Below are positions 9,990 through 21,128 of a stretch of DNA of 64,000 nt, piece after piece; position 1 is the stretch's first letter, and every line of letters starts with the position of its first letter. A program made the position numbers and the translations under genes. The stretch lies in assembly GCF_023278565.1 (NCBI RefSeq), contig NC_064679.1:1-64000 (forward strand). The letters run 5' to 3'. The stretch comes from Colletotrichum lupini (Eukaryota > Ascomycota > Sordariomycetes > Glomerellales > Glomerellaceae). The notes beneath the pieces were generated by a model. It saw only the letters and a list, made by a program, of their open reading frames with translations, did not search any database and was not told where the DNA came from.

Positions 9990-12103
9990 CTCACCGAGGT
10001 CGTTCCCCTGGCCTAGGGGCTACTGCACGCGCCGTGTTCGCCCGCGTTGCCAAGGATGGATGAGTAGTCGACCTCGACTACATGGGATATGCCGCTACGA
10101 CTACGAGCGATCTTAACCGGGATCAGCCAGATCAAACATTCTCCAAATTTCCACATTTATCGTGGGGAGCTTCCCCAACCTTGCCATTACGATTTGACCT
10201 CTTTACATCGCTTCAATGTCCGCAATTTCCCTTCAAGCGCGTCAGCTTTGGTCCTGTTGAGGTACTGCTGATGAAAGAGTCGCTCGAATGTCGAGCCCAC
10301 ACCGCCGCTGGATTGACGAGACCTAGTCGCCATGGCCAGCTTGGCCAAATCACAACAGGGCCATTCAAGGGTCGAGGAGAAGCGCATGACAGTAAGCCTC
10401 GGAGACTCCGGCGATGAGATGATATTAGCCAGGCTGATTTGTGAATGAAGCGCGACGGCCCCCAGCCACGAAGAGCATTCATCTCTGCGTCCCAACAACG
10501 ACGGTCTTCCGGGTATCCAGCATCATGGACATCTAGATGGAAACACCGCCAGCAACCTCCATCAATCCGATATCAGACTGAACCGCAGGACAGCTCACCT
10601 GGGCCGCCGGTCCTTATTCGAAGAGAATCCTCCCAAACACTGCTGGATTCGGATGAGGAGCCGGAGCTCGTCCTTCCGAAATCCATCCAAGTCGGCCCAG
10701 AAGTATTATCGGTGAACCGCTTCTACACCAACTATGCCGCGCAAGCGAGTATCATGATTTTCAGTCGGCTCCCCGAGTACTACGATGTCGATCTCTCTGA
10801 TGCCAGTCACGCACGACACGCCACACACGCTGTGGCTTTAGCGAGTGCCTCTCGATCACTCCGTCAGTCAGGGCTCATGGTCGAAGCTCGTCGACATTAC
10901 GGCAAAGCCATTTCGACTCTGAACCAAGCCCTTCAAGACCCAGTTGCTGTGCGAGACGATGCCAACCTGGTCACGTTGTTTTTATTTGGCATGTTCGAGG
11001 TATGCCTGAGTTGATCCCTTGGAAGCTAACGCCTATTATGTTTCGGGCGACTTTCCGAGTGTGCCTTAGCTAAACCCAGCAGGTCATCAATGGCAAGCGA
11101 GGCACAAGCACAATTGACTTGCAAGAGAACGTATTTCCCCACGGGGCAGGAGGCTTGCAGTTATTCAAGTTCCGGGCAGAACATGGCCTGACAAACGAAG
11201 TCGATAAAGCCTGCTTCACCTTCTTCTGTCATGCGGCGGTGAGTAGCATTGATCATTTCTACCATGAGCCCTCCAACTGATCTTTCTATGACAAGTTAAT
11301 GGAGATGTTCATACAACGAGACCACTTGACGCCTCTATGGTCAATGCTGGAAGAAGTGGAAACTCCGTGGGGCAAAGGCCCGGTTCTCGAGCCGCTTGTT
11401 CGACAGGTAGTCGATTTCAAGAGAGCCTTTGACTTCAAGGTGCAAGTCCAAGGTAACTTGACCAAGTTAACCGAAAGCCCCCCGGAGGATTTGCTAGACC
11501 TCATCCGGAACGGGATCGATTTAAGCAGCGACCTTGAGGCAGCCGTCGCATTCCTCGGTTTCTCTGGTGCTTCAACATGCTCCGGACAGCAGCAAAAAGT
11601 CTTCAACGGTCTATTCTCACTGTCGTCCGAGTCATCCGTTGCTATCGCGCGAAGTCATTACCGTTCCCTTCGTGTATACCTCTTAGAGAGGATTATCGAG
11701 TTACGAAACACTATAAAAGAGAGCAGCGGCAAAGTCGCCATAAGCTTAGGTCCTATGCCGAGTTGGTCGGATGGTGTCTCTGTCGTTGAAGACGTTCTCG
11801 AAGATATCCGAACGGTATTCGGCCTAGAAGGGAAGAAAGAGGCGCCAACTGAGGGCATTGCTTACAGAACCATGACAATGTTCTGGCCAATGGTTATGGT
11901 ACGCACTTCATGTTTTTCAGGCCCCCATAATGGTAGGTGGGTGGCAGAAAAGATGCTTGAGTTAACCACGAAATCGGGGTTTGGCCTCGGTGTGGAAGCT
12001 GCGAGTGCTTGAAGGCATTGCTTCAGATCACCGAGGCGTTGCACTTTTGAGACAGGCTATCGGTCAGATCTATCGGACTTATTTCAAGACCATTTCTGAG
12101 TAG
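9990..12103 (+). pseudogene. Fungal transcription-factor gene remnant (Zn(II)2Cys6 / Fungal_trans_2 type)
   Basis: The body reads as exons 10445-10999, 11083-11238 and 11296-11932, plus a last piece 11999-12103. Introns are 11000-11082 (gtatgc..cag) and 11239-11295 (gtgagt..aag). The spliced protein has the helical LASASRSLR.., VEARRHYGKAI, LFLFGMFEV and CFTFFCHA segments typical of the C-terminal domain of fungal Zn-cluster regulators. Near 11892-11898 the frame shifts by one base: FWPMVM is followed in the next frame by WYALHVFQAPIM, and a 66-nt intron then leads to LRVLEGIASDHRG. No zinc cluster precedes 10445. Translating 9990-10116 gives scattered pieces of one (GRSPG, RRVRPRCQG, CRYDYERS) split between frames, with cysteines lost. 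I read this as a dead regulator gene. A functional cluster-less protein from 10445 is less likely. Confidence 0.55.
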
Positions 12104-12126
12104 CCTTCAGCTACATCTAAAGGTAT

Positions 12127-12549
12127 ATGGAAAATGGACAGAACGGCTGGGAATTTCACGAAGCTAGGAATCGGGCACATGAAAATGCATGTATTTTTGG
12201 TCATGGACTCACGAGTCACGGTCGGAACATGGGACAGAAATCCTCCCATAGTGATGGCGAACTTACGAATAAGATACCATTAATGTTTCAAAATGAGGGC
12301 AAGGATGGGTATGCATTGGAAGCCTCGAGCTGTGATGATTGTATTGAAGCGTGTTTCTGGGAGTCGTTGTTGGCAATAATCCACCGCGCATGGGATGAGA
12401 ATGGTCATCACGCTCTACTACTGCTGTCTTCGGTTGGGCTTTCGGGCAAACAATACGAGCGCCAAGTGGATGGCAAGCTCGAGCATTTGAGAGAATCGAT
12501 CCGGCAAAGAATATCCGGAGGATTCATCAAGGTAGATGGTGAGTCTTAG
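12127..12549 (+). CDS. Hypothetical protein, 140 residues
   Basis: An open frame just after the regulator remnant. It contains a Cys-rich patch (SSCDDCIEACFW) and a helical stretch HHALLLLSSVGLSGKQYE, and its base use is similar to the remnant's. I recognise no family, signal peptide or intron. It may be a separate small gene or more decayed sequence. Confidence 0.2.
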   Translation: MENGQNGWEFHEARNRAHENACIFGHGLTSHGRNMGQKSSHSDGELTNKIPLMFQNEGKDGYALEASSCDDCIEACFWESLLAIIHRAWDENGHHALLLLSSVGLSGKQYERQVDGKLEHLRESIRQRISGGFIKVDGES

Positions 12550-15500
12550 ACTGGCGCTGCTACGACGAATAGTGGCTCGCCGGTTAACTGCAGCGAGGGA
12601 AGCAAACAAGCCGCACGAAAGCAGAGAAAGGGTCGAGTGATTCTGTCAAACTAAGATGAGGACGACGAAGACGACTGCTCAAAAAGGGAGGCAGCGACGC
12701 GCAGGGTTTGAGCGCATGCCCTTTTTCATAGCAAACTGCAGACGCCACATCGAGACCTGGCGGTCGAGGGAGAGGAATGGCGTGACTCTCAGCATCAACC
12801 TGGGGAGACCTTGCTTGCGTGTCTCGGCCGTCGAAGGGGTTTGGAGAGAGTGTTGGGTGAGCGCAGGAAATTGAGGTTCGCTCCCGGTACGAGTGGACAA
12901 CAAGGGCACTGCGGGTTGGTTGGGGAGCAACAAGCGACAGTGCAGGATTGGCATTCTGCATCGCACGCGGAGATCACCTGGCGTCTCCAGTGTCAAGTAC
13001 CTGTAAACCGGTGTCTTTTGGCATATGTCCCGCTCGCAACCGCTTAGGCTCGTGACCGTCGCTTTGAGATAGCCTTACGTGCGTTGGCCCTAATCCGTCG
13101 CTGGTCGCTTGGTGGCCAAAAGACTACAATGCAGTCAGGCGGGATGCATTTACAAGAGACAGAACACGCGGGCGATTGGATCGCTACCGAACTCTGCAAC
13201 ACCCATTGAGAGTCCGCATCTCGCTTCTGTCCTGGCCCGAGAAGGACAGGTAGGAGAAGCAGGTCCAGCGCAACGCAGCTGGGCAAAGCCTTGAGCAACT
13301 CGAATTTCCCATGCTAGCGTTTGCCGGATTTCTCGAGTCTGGTCTGAATGTTTGGTTGCGGGTTTCCAGCTCGAGTTGGGAGTTCATTCGGTTTCCAAAG
13401 GCTATCCCGGCAAACCAAAGAGTAGGTGAAGGAGCGGATTGTGATCCGTGATTCGTGGAGACAAAGTCGAGTCCAGCCAGCCCGTGATAGGCAGGCAAAC
13501 AACAGTGCAGTGCACTTTGAAGTCTGGTTGGACATCGTAATGAGGGGCTAGTCGTTTGCTCTTGCTGCATCGTTGAACCTCACCTGCACCTCCACGCATC
13601 CATGTTGTATTCGTAGTCCATCACATCAGTTGATATGGGCGAGAGGGTGTCCCCCATTACTGCGTCCCAGGTTGCTGGCACTCGTCGATGCAGGCTGGTC
13701 CCTGTGGCATCGGTATGGTGTTTTGCCTCTATTTTCGGTCTGATGGCCTGCTGGCAGCTCAGCCATCCGTGGTGGGAGCCCCAGCTGCGGCACAGCTAGA
13801 TAGACAGTGCATATCAGGCAAACGATCGCATACAAGATTGGGTGCAACGAGTCCAGGCTCCAGGTATGCAGAGGCCAAACTAAGTGATTTGGCTAGGCAA
13901 TCTGGTCAGATCTCATATCCAGAGCAGTCTCGAGGGGGAGAAGAATGACAAAACCCTTGAACTCTTAGAAGGAAGATCGTACCATAAGCCGTCAGTGGGC
14001 CTGTTTTCTCGATTCGGTTATTTCCAATCAATGGCATTTTGTATCTCGATAACCGGCCACGAGGTGAGGGATCAACAGCAACGATTCGGATCCATCAACT
14101 TTACCGTGGACTTTGGAGGGGACCGCACCGTGTGCTGGATGATGACGCCTCGGGACCGCATGGTCCGACCGATCTGACCGACAAAACGGCGGGCTACGTA
14201 GGAAGATGCAAGATGCAAAGAAGGATGGCGAATGAATTCTCGATATTTCGGCCGTTAACGTAGCCAAGTCCTCAAGCCACATCCACGACCGCCCGGGACA
14301 TAAAGTGCATCAGGAAGGGCGGTCAGAGATTGGAAGACCAACATGCTGAAGCGGTGGTCTTGCAGGTGAAGTACCTAAGTTGAGGTACCTATTCAGTGAC
14401 CGAAAGAATCGACGCATTTGTTTCTTCCTTTTCCTTGCGGTTCCTCTTGATCTGCCATGAATAGGTACCTAAGGTTGCCATGAGGTACCTTAGGTACCTC
14501 AGGGAGGCAAGAAGTGGGAGATGGCAGGAGGCAGGATGTGGAGGCAGTGAGGCAGGAAAGAGGTACCTGGGGTCCAGCCAAACGCGACTTCCTCCTGCAC
14601 TGTAAGCCTGGAAGCGTGAATTGAGCGGAAGAATTGAACGCCGCGGCTCTTGGTCTCGCCAGTCATTCCCAGTCGTCTCATCTCTCATTTCATCCAGATT
14701 GAGATTCAGACAGGCAGCCATCCGATCAACGTCTTGGGACGCACATCCAACGGGTACACTGCCGCCACGACGTGGTAGTGAGACACCAGGGCAGGCAGAT
14801 AATCGAAGGCGAGAGACATTCCCGTCTTACGTGCCTACTCGTCGACAATATCCGTAAGGCGCATCCAACTTTCTTCACCTTGCTTCGCTCCCTAATGTAG
14901 AATACCTTATTCTCGGCCACATCATGACGATTCTGGACACTGTGGTGATCCCAATTGGGGCTTAGAAGAGATTGCCGGGTACTGGCACTTTATTTCTCAC
15001 TTATTCTTCTCGTTTCCGGAAACATCAGTGACAAGCATCACTCATGTTAATCTCGTTCTCATGCTATCGGGATCGCATTCTGCTTGCTGAGCTTTCTTTC
15101 CCTCTCCCTGGTCAGCAGTTCTCTTTGTTTGCCCGGGCCACCTCCATTTGACTGCCACCTTGCCCAGCCCTGCCCAGCCCTGTGCAGAAAAGAGCCTGGC
15201 GTTGGCCTGTGGAGGCTGTTTGTGAGGATGCATCTCCGCACATCATGTCTGGTTGGGTCTTGTTGATTGGCCTTAATACAGTGTGGCAGCCAAGATGATG
15301 CAGATGGGTTGGGGTTTTCCATCTCACTCGCCTTACAGATGCTGTGCCCTAGAGATGCTCACCGAACCATCGTGCCGTCTTACTATCCCGCTGTGATGCC
15401 TTTCCGCCTTTATTCTCCCATGTAGAAATCGTTCATCACCTTCATCCCCAGTCAGTCCAAAATCAGACTACTGCATCTCATCTCACACCCTATCTCACAC

Positions 15501-16955
15501 TAGGACCCCGGCATCCCGTGTGGAGAGGGTTGAGAGCACCCAACATCCTGAAGGAATTCGCCCGGAGGGCATCTCATCGAGGCCCGTTGAGGCAGGTAAG
15601 GTAAGCCATCTACACATTCTCAGTCATCTCTTTCCTCCGCCTCCACCTCGACCTCCACGAATGGAAGACGGCACCTACTTTGCCTGAATAAGGTAGATTC
15701 GTTCGTCTTGTAGTTGCTTCCTCGAACAAGGTTGTGTGCCAGTATCACACCTTCCCACTTCTCATCCCTCAAATCCACCTCTACCTCTACCGTACCTCCC
15801 CTTCACAGTGCTCTGTTTTGACTTCATCTCTTGGCAACTGCCTCCCGATGTATACGTTCCTTCTCTTGTCCCTTCCCCCCTTCTTCCGTCCTTCCCTACT
15901 TCCCCTTGACCCCTGCCCCTTCATCGCGTTCATTCGCTCCCACTCACACGCGCAACCACCTCATCCTAGATATTCCTCCCTCGTGTCAACATTTGCAACT
16001 TGCAAGCCACAGCCTTTTTGATATTGGCACCAATTCCAATCAGAGAAGAATCCCGTCAGGTCTGCCTCGAATCGGAAACAGTCACCGCTTCCTTCCTTCT
16101 CGTCTCTCGATCCCGGCATTCAAACATCCTCTGCACTTTCTCTCGGCCAAGCCCCCCCCCCCCCCTCTCCTTCCCCTGCCGCCTCAGCGAAGATCTTCTC
16201 GTACCCGTCGCCGCTCGCCATCGATCTGTCCGCCCATATCCCTTCTTCTTCTTCGCCCGTTCTCGTTCGTGTAACTTCTCCTTGCGTCGGCTCTCTTCCC
16301 CGTCCAAAGCCAGGATTTCCGCAGTCGGTCATGCACCTCAGCGTCTCGACCAAAAGTGGCTACAAGTCTGGGCTGCTGAAATTAATACATGATCTCGCCT
16401 GCCCTTCTTTCTCGACCTCTCGATTGTTTCCTTCTCGAATACGCTCGAATCTCTTCAACCCGCTCCCTACTCGCCTCCGCTGGTGCTGCAGAGGCCAGCA
16501 GCTCGTCACACAGAGCTGCCGTCCAGCAACACGGCATATCACTCTGGTCTTCGGATCCTCGAGGCTTGTACCTCCCACCGGCCAATCCTTTTCATTGCTT
16601 TAGTCTCTGTGGGTTCTTATCGACTGGGAGTTTCGGTTCTTCCTTGTGCCACGGCCGCCATTTGTGCCACCTCTGCCTTTCGAGCCACGACCTACGCTTC
16701 ATCTTTCGGTCCTTTCGCATATACATCAAGGGGGCCGGGTCTCGCTGCATTGCAGACTGTATCTCAGCTGTTGAGATACGGAGGCAGGTATGCTTGCAGC
16801 TCTTTCCCCAGGATGCACTTCCCTACGCAGGAGACAAAAATGACTGACCTTATGACCCAGTCGGTCTTCGAGTCGCTGCCTCAATCAACGGCTCGATCAC
16901 TCACCAAAGTTACCAAACTACGTCAAAGCGAAGACCTTGGTCATCAACCGGATTC
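12550..16955. other. Long intergenic region and pyrimidine-rich leader of the GPCR gene
   Basis: 12.55-14.3 kb shows nothing recognisable. 14.37-14.57 kb carries a cluster of AGGTACCT palindromes (listed separately). From about 15.6 kb the plus strand becomes very C/T-rich, with a run of 14 C at 16152-16165, as in long fungal 5' leaders. A probable leader intron runs from about 16786 (GTATGC) to about 16860 (ACCCAG), with a TGACTGAC branch-like site. Long frames here (for example 15831-16274 and 16389-16847) reflect the skewed composition and are not called as genes. Confidence 0.5.
14383..14568. promoter_or_regulatory. Cluster of five AGGTACCT palindromes
   Basis: The 8-bp palindrome AGGTACCT occurs at 14383, 14463, 14483, 14492 and 14561, with the related GTACCTAA at 14371. 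Related TACCTAGGTA-type words recur elsewhere in non-coding DNA of this window (about 36880, 37363, 38121, 52887 and 53684). Their function is unknown; they could be a regulatory site or a spreading repeat word. Confidence 0.5.
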
Positions 16956-18608
16956 ATGGACGGTCAGGACGGGCCAGTTGCCGACATGGGCGAGAAAGTG
17001 CAGTCCCTCAGCCAGTCCCAGATCGACATTATTATCGCCTTGGAAAGAATTGGCGCGTCCCTGTCGTTGGTCGGAGTCACTCTGATATTTATTACCTACT
17101 GGCAGTTCAAGCGCATTCGAAGTGTTCCAAATCTCTTCATCGTCTTCGCGTCGATTGCCAATGTTGGTGCCAGCATTGCCTGTGCCATGGGCTACGACGG
17201 CATGCGAGCTGGAGCAGAATCCGCTCTGTGTCAAGCACAAGCATTTTTGCTCGAAATGTTCGTCTTCTCCTTCATTTGGCCTTTTCTGTACAGGCAGTGC
17301 TGATGACTCGATGCAATAGGTTCATGCAGTCTGACCCTTGGTGGTCTTTCGCCATGGCTGTCAATGTCTACCTCGTCTTCTTCGCCGGTGCCAATCCTTC
17401 TTCCTTCCGACGCTACATTTGGGTCTACTGCGCTATTTGCTTTGGCTTCCCCATGATCCCAGCCGTTGTTTGTCTCCTAGTCCGACCTCGTGGCCCAGAT
17501 GACCTTATCTACGGAGATGCCACCGTACGTAGACGATCTTTCTGCATTCTCGCCATGAAGTACGGTGACTAACGTTCGCAGATATGGTGCTGGATAAATC
17601 ATGATTGGTCCAAACTTCGTATATTCACTTATTATATTCCCATCTGGACCTGCATTGTTGGGTCATGCGTTATTTATTTTGCCGTCGGCTACCACGTCTT
17701 CCATCACCGCAATCAACTCCACAACCTCACCTTCAGCAATACCGGAAGAGACTGCAAAGACACATCCTGTTCGGATGAGCGAGACTCAGCAGAAAAGGTA
17801 CGTTGTCAAACCGCCAGGGCTACTTGTGAATTGGCGTGAAGTTGACGATTCTCAGAACCTCACAACCCGTACCGAGTTTTTCTATGGAACCGCTGTGACG
17901 GATATACAAATTACAACGATGGCACCCAGGCCTTGGACTCCCCAGGTGCCATCCCTAGCCATTACAAAGCAGTCGGACGGTCAACAGCCCCGACACCAAC
18001 AGTCATGGCGTACGAGTGAAGAGGATGGACACTGTACACCAAGCCCTCGGTTCGAAACCACATGCACATCAGACCCCCCGCCACGAAAACCCCGTCGATC
18101 TGTCTTTCAACGAATTGGGGGCGTTGGTACAAAGTTCTCTGCCAGGTTGGATCGTCTAGATCCTGTCAAGCTTGCATACCTCAGAACCAGTTTCATCTTT
18201 GCCATCTCTGTTTTGGTGACATGGACACCAAGCTCTATCAACAGAGTAGTCAATCTTCTCAAGCCCGAAGTTGTCAGCTTTGGCCTGAACGTCGCCAGCG
18301 CCACAGTCCTCCCACTTCAAGGAGTATGGAATGCCGTCATCTTCTTCATGACTAGTTGGACGACGTTCAGAGACGAGTGGAAAGATAGGGGCTCTCGTCA
18401 CCAGGTTCGACTTGGAAGTTGCGGTATCGAAAGTCGCCAAGGCGGCGTTAGGATCGAAGTCCTTCGCAGCGATCACCAAGACAGGTTTCGAAACGGTCGC
18501 TATGGGCACACGAAAGCTATCGGCAGCGATCAAACGAGTGAACTCGAGTTGACAGTCCCTTCGGGAGTCGGTAACGTCCGAGCAATGAGAGGATCTTTTA
18601 GTATATGA
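16956..18608 (+). CDS. cAMP-receptor-like G-protein coupled receptor
   Basis: Exons 16956-17257, 17320-17524, 17582-17797 and 17856-18608 splice in frame to 491 residues. Introns are 57-62 nt with GT-AG ends. Seven hydrophobic segments are visible: IGASLSLVGVTLIFITYW; NLFIVFASIANVGASIACAM; a TM3 around the first splice joint; a segment starting AMAVNVYLVFF; YIWVYCAICFGFPMIPAVVC; YYIPIWTCIVGSCVIYF; and then, after a long loop, TM6 (FIFAISVLVTWTPSSINR) and TM7 (about residues 395-425). This layout and the YW-x-F-KR, CWINHDW and WTPSSINR motifs fit the Dictyostelium cAR-like class of fungal receptors (Neurospora GPR-1 to -3, Aspergillus GprH). The third cytoplasmic loop is about 120 residues, polar and rich in S/T/P/R, a likely site for G-protein coupling and phosphorylation. 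The ligand is unknown. A second Met lies ten codons in. Confidence 0.85.
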
Positions 18609-19650
18609 TTCGTCGATTGCACCTACCGGAATTTGATGGGTCACAGATGAAGATTGCCGTATGAGAGACACCGTATGATTGTGAGGTGGTTGGGAATGAC
18701 TCTGGATGTCAATATGGCAAATGCTTTGGGAGGGGGTGGCGAACACTTGAGCGGGACTTCTTTGACCGAGGAGGATACCAACATTCATTCACATATCACG
18801 GAAGATTTTGGAGTCGTATATTAATCGGAAGCGTGGCGGTCGGTCACGCGCGCGATCCAAGTACTTGCAAACTGCCTGACCATGTCGGCGATACAATGTT
18901 AATCATGGCAAAATGCCATCCTGTTTCGAACAAGCCATGGATACCTTTGAACGAGATGTCTGGGAAGATTCGCAGACTAGAGCGTTAGCCAGTTCTAGCC
19001 TCTGTAGGCTCTGGTTCGGGATAGTCAAAGTTTCTAATGGCTCGACCTGTAGCTGCTCCTATTTGAATGATTAGCAGTTAGCTTCGTCCGTAACAATACG
19101 CATTCAAGTCGATCCCCCTTGGAGGCGGGCATTAACTTTCTCGCCAACTCTGCAAGACGGCAGGCGCCTTCCAGAAGGCTCATTCTTCGGATTGTGACAG
19201 GCCCACTTCTTCTCGGGCGGAGGTCAAGGCCGGGTGTTCGCGAGATAAGGTGCTTTGTTAGCCCGGAAAGCGAGTGGCTCCGGTGCCCCACCACCTGCTG
19301 CCGTCCGGACCGGCGCCGTACTCTAGATCCGGGTTCCAGCAAACGAGCATGCATGAACACTTTGTGGGAACACAGCGAAATTTGGCGCTCAGTTTTGGGA
19401 CTTGAACGTTGAGAAGTTCTGCAAAGTAACAAGAGTTGTAAAAAGGCCATGGACTATGTCCATTTGAAAGAACATATATGCCTCGTCGTAAAAGTCGACA
19501 ATGGGTAGTAAGTTTGGTAGGTATACACAAGAAAATATGTGAAAAAGCGCGTGCTATATACAGCCAAGGTGTTTTCTCCATAGAGATTCGGTCCCTCTTA
19601 ACCTCCAATCATGCTCATTCGGGGCATCGGCCTGCCAGGCTAAAAAGAGC
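18609..19650. other. Convergent intergenic region (GPCR / pectate lyase)
   Basis: About 1 kb between two converging genes. It should hold both 3' ends. The frames at 19034-19450 and 19258-19608 (minus) have no recognisable domain. No repeat or RNA gene seen. Confidence 0.5.
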
Positions 19651-21128
19651 CTAATACACGGCGGGAACGAGCGAGTTGACGTAAATCTCGAGGTTCGCAT
19701 ACCCGCCAGCACCAATCTTCATACCATCCGAGGCATCATTGGGGTTCAGGCCGTTGGCAGTCTCGTAGTCGTCGGGGATTCCATCGCCATCGGTGTCCTT
19801 CTTGGCCGTGCCGGCCGCGATGTCGCCCGCGCCCCCCATGTCGGCCTCATCAGAGATGAGCTTGCCCGATTTTCCGTAGGAGAGTAGTTCCTTCACCAGA
19901 GCGGCGTCGACGCTGTCACGAGCAATGGAGGCGCCGACCTTGGCTGCGACGTGCGCGACGGCGTCGGCGGCGGAGAGGAGCTTCGCTGGGGCGGGGTAGT
20001 CAAAGGCAGTGGTCTGGATAGCCATGTTGGAGTAGCAGGTCGTCGAGACGCAGAGGGCGGCGCCGTTGAGCACGCCGTCCTTGTTGGAGTCGTAAAAGTT
20101 ATCCTTGACATAGCCGCGGAAGTTGGCGTTGCCACGCGTGAAGGCCGTGACGGAGGTCGAGGGACCAGAGATGAAGTAATTCTGGATGATATTCGCGTAG
20201 CTCGCGCCCTCGGAGTCGCCCGCGATATAGCCGCCGCCACCGCCCCAGTTGTACACAGCATTGTTGATGAAGGAGTTTACGCCCTTTACCTTGGGGTTGC
20301 GCGTCTTGTTGTCGATGTAGAGGTTGCGGAAGAGGGAGACGCCGCCCTCGTTCGTCTGCATGAGCCCGCCGCAGGAGTGAGTTTCGAGCCCCTGGCCGAT
20401 GATAGAGTCCGCAATGGTGACGTTGGAGACGTCGCCGTTGATGGAGAAGGTTTCGTCGCGGCCCCAGGAGACAGAGACGTGGTCGAAGATCATGTTTTTG
20501 CCGTCGGCGATAGTAATTGCGTCTTTGCCTGAGTCGCCGCCCTTGCCCATGCGGATGCGGATGTAGCGGACGATTCCCTCGTTGGCATTGGACCAGGAGA
20601 AGCCGTTGCCGTAGACTGTGATGCCCTGTATTGTTTTTTTTGGTCTTAGTTGCTCGTCGTCATGTTGCGTTCAAGTTCGGATTCAGTGGTCACTTACACC
20701 GCCAGGAGCTGTCTGTCCTGCAATGTAAACATTCTTGGACACCACGATCCGGGCGTCAATCTTGATGACGCCGCCTACGTCGAATACGACGATTCGGTTG
20801 GGTTGAGAGACGGCATCACGGAGAGATCCCGTGCCGGAGTCACTGTAGCACAGAACAAAAGTCAGAGAGAGTCCTTATTTAGACACCTGGGGCTAAGTGG
20901 TTTGAGTACTTACTTGAGGTTGGTAACCTTGTACACCGTTCCTGTCCGACCACCAATCGCATTTCGGCCGAATCCTTCGGCGCCAGGGAAGGCTGAGGGA
21001 GCGGCGTCGGCACGTTCGACGACTTTAGCCGGAGTAACGGCAGTACCGGTCCAGTCGACAGCGGGGAGGGCGGCCGCGCCTTGGTAAAAGATGGCGGCCG
21101 CGGCCAACAATGTCGCGGAAGCCTTCAT
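19651..21128 (-). CDS. Secreted pectate lyase (polysaccharide lyase family 1 type)
   Basis: Minus-strand exons 20914-21128, 20698-20842 and 19651-20625 splice in frame (introns gtaagt..acag) to 444 residues. A signal peptide is clear: Met-Lys, then an Ala-rich hydrophobic core to about residue 20. The mature protein starts with the FPGAEGFGRNAIGGR segment seen in PL1-type lyases. It continues with SGTGSLRDAV, FDVGGVI, NVYIAGQTAPGGGI, RYIRIRMG, and the parallel beta-helix core with FDHVSVSWGRDETFSI, where the conserved Asp/Ser-x-Ser-W region lines the Ca/substrate site. The C terminus carries DTDGDGIPDDYE, a calcium-binding Asp-rich loop like thrombospondin type-3 or EF-like repeats, then a short tail. 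It should cleave polygalacturonate by beta-elimination outside the cell, consistent with a plant-associated fungus. Codon use is C/G-ending, as for highly expressed genes. Confidence 0.9.
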
